In this document: positions 35,072-38,127 of the stretch, piece after piece | Layout of the letters: every line of letters begins with the position of its first letter | How positions within the stretch are numbered: position 1 is the stretch's first letter | NCBI GenBank assembly: GCA_903840265.1 | Contig: CAIMFH010000150.1 | Location: forward strand, 1 to 38,127 | DNA from: an uncultured Schlesneria sp. | GTDB taxonomy: Bacteria; Planctomycetota; Planctomycetia; Planctomycetales; Planctomycetaceae | Length of the DNA: 38,127 bases | Direction of reading: 5' to 3' | Notes under the pieces: generated by a model | Seen by the model: only the letters and a program-made list of their open reading frames with translations | Database searches by the model: none | Told to the model about the DNA's origin: nothing | Made by a program: the position numbers and the translations under genes

Positions 35072-35298
35072 TCAAGGATGGTCGCTTTTGGATCGCGGCG
35101 GAGCGCGGGGGGTGTGAGATATGCCACAGCATAGCCGACGCGCGCTGCAGATGGCGAAGTAGAACGAAGACGAAATTATCCGGGTGCTGGCACCGCAGCG
35201 CATCGGAATGGCAAGGACTAATTGCGCGCCGTGCAGGATGGTCAGTCGATGAGCGAGAGAAGCGAAAAGTTACGCTGAAGCATAACCTACGAAATCGC

Positions 35299-36231
35299 TC
35301 AGGCAGGGACTGGCGCTTTGGTCGTCTTGGATCTGCGGACGACGTTCCAGATCAGGCCGGTCTTTTCCAGGAACGTGAGAATCCAGTTGGAGATGTCCAG
35401 TTCCCACCACCGGTGGCCGTGGTTGGCGACTCGTGGGAAGGCGTGATGGTTGTTGTGCCAGCCTTCGCCCCAGGCGAGTAAGCCGACCCACCACAAGTTG
35501 CGGCTGTTATCGGATGTTTCGTGGGTGCGGTAGCCCCAGATGTGCGTCGCCGAATTGACGGCCCAGGTAATGTGCAGCACATAGACCAGGCGCACGAACA
35601 TGCCCCAGACGACGTACGAGATTCCCGTGTTCAGACCTCCTACCAGCCAACCGGTGCCAAGCAGGATGATGCCCAATCCCAGATGCCACCACAGGAAAGT
35701 GCGATCGAGCAATCGCAGGAACCTATCCTTCAACAGGTCGGGGGTGTAGGTTCGGTAAAGCTGAGCCCAATACTGCGATCCGTGACGGGGCAGCATCCAG
35801 ACCATATGGCTCCACCACTTTCCATCCCGCGGGGAGTGGGGATCGTGATCGTGATCGCTGAAGCGGTGGTGCTTCCGATGGGCCGAGACCCACATGATCG
35901 GCGGGCCTTCTCCGGCGAGAGTGCCGCACAAGGCGAACGTCCAGGTCAAGAATTTTGAAGTTTCGAAGCTGGAGTGCGTGAGCAGTCGGTGAAAACCGAG
36001 GCAAACTCCCAGGCATCCGGTGATCCACGCCAGGACGATTCCGATGATCAGCCCAGACCACGTGAAATAGAATGGAGCTGCCAGGGCTCCCAGGTGAAGA
36101 GACGCAAGCCACAGGACGGCAGGCCATTCCGGCCCGAGTTTCCATTTACTATCGACGACTTTTTTCTCTACGACTTGGCTTTCTACAAGAGCGACCGGCT
36201 GCACGGTTTCAATTTCGGTGGCGGTAGTCAT
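35299..36231 (-). CDS. membrane fatty acid desaturase (acyl-CoA/acyl-lipid delta-9 type)
   Basis: About 310 residues from ATG 36231; the frame extends to a TTG at 36258. It introduces a double bond into fatty acyl chains using a di-iron centre and oxygen. All three histidine boxes of the OLE1/DesC branch are present: HRLLTH, HRKHHRFSD with HDHDPHSP, and GEGWHNNHHAFP. Hydrophobic pairs (VLWLASLHLGALAAPFYF, GLIIGIVLAWITGCLGVCLGF, GLGIILLGTGWLVGGL, YVVWGMFVRLVYVLHITWAV) give the usual four spans. The length is normal. It is divergent from the sigma-factor gene with a 248-base AT-rich gap; regulation by membrane fluidity is plausible but not shown by the sequence. Confidence 0.94.
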   Translation of the reverse strand: MTTATEIETVQPVALVESQVVEKKVVDSKWKLGPEWPAVLWLASLHLGALAAPFYFTWSGLIIGIVLAWITGCLGVCLGFHRLLTHSSFETSKFLTWTFALCGTLAGEGPPIMWVSAHRKHHRFSDHDHDPHSPRDGKWWSHMVWMLPRHGSQYWAQLYRTYTPDLLKDRFLRLLDRTFLWWHLGLGIILLGTGWLVGGLNTGISYVVWGMFVRLVYVLHITWAVNSATHIWGYRTHETSDNSRNLWWVGLLAWGEGWHNNHHAFPRVANHGHRWWELDISNWILTFLEKTGLIWNVVRRSKTTKAPVPA

Positions 36232-36479
36232 CTCCAAGGAATCCCGGGCTTTCTGCAAGTTACTTCAACCGTGCGAGCGCGTGGCTCATTTATCGTTTGC
36301 TGGCTTAGGTTTACACCATCAATTTGCCATTCAGAATCCTTGCAAAGTCAAATTGATGACGCTCGGCAAGCCGCTGATAAAGCCAATCCTGCCGGAAGTG
36401 GTCAAGTATAGCAATTCCAATTGTTTTTCTGTGTAAGATTTCAGAACGAGCTGGACTTTTCTGAAAGAGGGAAAAGTGG

Positions 36480-37079
36480 ATGCCATCATCGCCCGAAACA
36501 CGCCCGAGCTTGATGTTGCGCTTGCTGAACGCAGGCGATGAAGCGGCATGGAGCGAGTTCCTTTCGATTTACGAGCCGCTCATCCTGCGGTTGCTGCGAA
36601 AACACAATTTGCAGGACAGTGATGCTCGCGATGTCTGCCAGCAGGTGCTGGCCGCTGTGGCGTGCGATCTGGATCAATGGAAGCCGGATGGGGCTGCGGC
36701 TTCGTTTCGCCGGTGGTTGTTTCAGATTGCCCGGCACCGCGTGATCAAGTTCTTGACTCGTCAGCGTCCGTGGGCGGTCGCCGCCGGAGGGACGGACGCT
36801 CACGAATTAATGGCGGCTCAGCCCGATTTGCAGGAATCGCTGACCGCTGAATTCGAAGTCGAATACCGCCAGCAATTGTTGTTGTGCGCGGCAGCTCAGA
36901 TTCGGGGCGAGTTTCGCGAATCGACGTGGCTCGCGTTTTGGAAGACCTGCATCGACGGACGCGGAGTCGCGGACGTGGCTGACGAATTGGGAATGACGGC
37001 GGGCAATGTGTATGTGGCGCGCAGCCGCATCATGGCGCGACTGCGAACGCGAGTGGCTGAACTACAGGCTGATGAGTGA
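36480..37079 (+). CDS. ECF-type RNA polymerase sigma factor
   Basis: 199 residues from ATG 36480, with GAGGGAAAAG upstream. Region 2 is at about residues 15-90: AWSEFLSIYEPLILRLLRKH, DARDVCQQVLAAVACDLDQW, SFRRWLFQIARHRVIKFL, the core-binding and -10-recognition helices. Region 4 is at about 125-190, ending in GVADVADELGMTAGNVYVARSRIMARLR, a helix-turn-helix for the -35 element. It is followed 178 bases later by a serine/threonine kinase with an N-terminal zinc-finger motif, the arrangement of planctomycete ECF groups in which a kinase replaces the usual anti-sigma factor. Target promoters are unknown. Confidence 0.93.
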   Translation: MPSSPETRPSLMLRLLNAGDEAAWSEFLSIYEPLILRLLRKHNLQDSDARDVCQQVLAAVACDLDQWKPDGAAASFRRWLFQIARHRVIKFLTRQRPWAVAAGGTDAHELMAAQPDLQESLTAEFEVEYRQQLLLCAAAQIRGEFRESTWLAFWKTCIDGRGVADVADELGMTAGNVYVARSRIMARLRTRVAELQADE

Positions 37080-37097
37080 CAGAGAAGATTTGAGCGA

Positions 37098-37170
37098 CGG
37101 AATACACGAAAGACGCGGAATGAAGATGAATCAGATTCTGCGTTCTTCTGCATCCCTTTCGTGTATTCCG
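37098..37170. repeat. 15-bp inverted repeat in the sigma-kinase gap
   Basis: CGGAATACACGAAAG (37098-37112) and CTTTCGTGTATTCCG (37156-37170) are exact reverse complements with 43 bases between. A related string (CCACGAAAGACACGGAAAACACGAA) occurs at 22588-22613. It belongs to the short ACACGAAAG-type repeats and lies between the two signalling genes, so it may lower kinase expression relative to the sigma factor. Confidence 0.75.
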
Positions 37171-37257
37171 TGGTTCAGTTCCTCTTCGTATTTCTCGGTG
37201 TCCTAATTCGAATTGATCGCACCTCATTTGAACCTATTGACCAGACCGACAACGAAC

Positions 37258-38127
37258 ATGGCGACCTATCCTCATACTGCGTGCGACATCGACCGGCTGC
37301 GGCGATTGCTGACTGATCAGCTTCCCGAGCGACAGCAATCGGAAATGGCTGAGCATCTGGTGGACTGCGCCGGTTGTCGCCAAACGCTGGAGTCGCTGGC
37401 GGGAGATCAGAGTTGGTGGACGGAAGTGGAATCGTGCCTGCGGACTCATGCAGGGGACACGACGGACTCGGCGGGGTTGGCCAGTCCATTGCATGAACCA
37501 GCCGAAGAGGATGAATCGTTCACGGCCGATTTTGTGGTCGACTTTTTGGAGCCGAGTGAGCAGCCGAATGTGCTGGGGCAACTCGGCGAATATGAAATCC
37601 TGGACGTGATCGGCCGTGGTGGCATGGGCGTCGTACTGAAGGGGTATCAGCGGGAACTGGCTCGGTTCGTCGCGGTGAAGGTGATGGCTCCGCATCTTGC
37701 AAGTAGCGGGGCAGCTCGGCAGCGGTTTGTTCGCGAAGCCCGCGCGGCGGCAGCGATCGTGCATCCGCATGTGATGCCGATTCATTCGGTCTGCACGACC
37801 GCTCGGTTGCCGTATCTGGTGATGCCATTCGTCGCCTGCGAATCATTGCAGCAGCGGATTGATCGACAGGGACCATTGGAGATCATCGAGATTCTGCGCA
37901 TCGGCCTGCAGGCGTCGCACGGGTTGGCCGCGTCGCATGCGCAGGGGTTGGTCCATCGCGACATCAAGCCGGCGAATATCCTGCTGGAGAAAAGTGTCGA
38001 TCGCGTGATGCTGACCGATTTCGGGTTGGCTCGCGCGGTCGACGATGCATCGCTGACTCGAACCGGCATCGTGACCGGAACGCCGCAGTATATGTCACCT
38101 GAGCAATCGTGCGGCGAAGCGCTGGAC
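37258..38127 (+). CDS. serine/threonine protein kinase with N-terminal zinc-finger motif (cut by window end)
   Basis: At least 290 residues; it runs off the end in frame. The ATG at 37258 is inferred, since no strong ribosome site is seen. Residues 31-42 hold AEHLVDCAGCRQ, an H-x3-C-x2-C zinc motif as in anti-sigma factors of the ZAS type. The kinase domain starts near 112: glycine loop GRGGMGVV (119-126), VAVKVM with Lys141, alpha-C Glu160 in FVREARA, catalytic loop HRDIKPANIL with Asp235, DFG with Asp254, and activation segment GTPQYMSPEQ. All catalytic residues are present, so the enzyme should be active. The zinc motif suggests that it binds the adjacent sigma factor and controls it by phosphorylation. 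The transmembrane and C-terminal parts are beyond the window. Confidence 0.95.
   Translation, partial: MATYPHTACDIDRLRRLLTDQLPERQQSEMAEHLVDCAGCRQTLESLAGDQSWWTEVESCLRTHAGDTTDSAGLASPLHEPAEEDESFTADFVVDFLEPSEQPNVLGQLGEYEILDVIGRGGMGVVLKGYQRELARFVAVKVMAPHLASSGAARQRFVREARAAAAIVHPHVMPIHSVCTTARLPYLVMPFVACESLQQRIDRQGPLEIIEILRIGLQASHGLAASHAQGLVHRDIKPANILLEKSVDRVMLTDFGLARAVDDASLTRTGIVTGTPQYMSPEQSCGEALD

Noticed and set aside
1-38127. tRNA, rRNA, riboswitch or transposase genes
   Set aside because: None could be recognised on either strand by eye; a tRNAscan or Rfam search would be needed to exclude them fully.

Overview
The window reads as chromosomal DNA of a planctomycete, probably of the Planctomycetaceae/Gimesia-Planctopirus-Schlesneria type. 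The evidence is the protein content: a DUF1549/DUF1553 plus DUF1501 gene pair, an ECF sigma factor followed by a zinc-finger serine/threonine kinase, HEAT-repeat and squalene-cyclase-like repeat proteins, and many secreted or anchored proteins without named function. Intergenic spaces are moderately GC-rich and full of short dispersed palindromic repeats. No rRNA, tRNA, CRISPR array, transposase or phage gene was recognised.

Layout. 0.4-6.1 kb: two tandem secreted M16 zinc metalloproteases, separated by an 83-bp palindromic element and closed by a strong terminator. 6.6-7.7 kb: an anchored WD40-like protein. 7.9-10.9 kb, minus strand: a DUF1549/DUF1553 protein followed by a Tat-exported DUF1501 protein. 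11.3-12.7 kb: a secreted SH3-domain protein. 12.7-13.9 kb: a repeat-rich stretch holding a nested three-level palindrome and a small VOC protein. 13.9-15.4 kb: an AbgB-like M20 amidohydrolase. 15.6-17.1 kb: an unrecognised secreted protein. 17.7-19.0 kb: a lipoprotein pair, one YceK-like and one with HEAT repeats. 19.5-20.6 kb: rlmN. 20.7-24.3 kb: two membrane-anchored proteins, one with prenyltransferase-type repeats. 24.6-29.6 kb: a 1167-residue protein resembling the diphosphate-dependent PEP carboxykinase family, preceded by a BtaA-type betaine-lipid enzyme. 30.2-33.4 kb: an anchored Ig-like/transglutaminase-like protein and a small membrane protein. 33.4-35.3 kb: a repeat-laden, decayed stretch with a solitary 57-residue Flp pilin (with its own terminator) and a truncated PilT N-terminal domain. 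35.3-36.2 kb: an acyl-lipid/acyl-CoA desaturase. 36.5 kb to the end: an ECF sigma factor and the start of its kinase partner.

How genes may work together. The DUF1549/DUF1501 pair is a standard planctomycete two-gene unit. The sigma factor and kinase form a likely signalling pair. BtaA and the desaturase both point to membrane-lipid remodelling. The PEPCK-like gene, just downstream of btaA, would link to central carbon metabolism if the assignment holds. The most unusual non-coding content is a set of several distinct dispersed palindromic element families: an 82-bp element present twice in opposite orientation, an 83-bp element with relics 31 kb away, a concentric triple palindrome, an eight-unit nonamer tandem array, and a GGCCTGA/GGCCC family. 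They occupy most of the larger intergenic gaps and cluster around the pilus-gene remnants.
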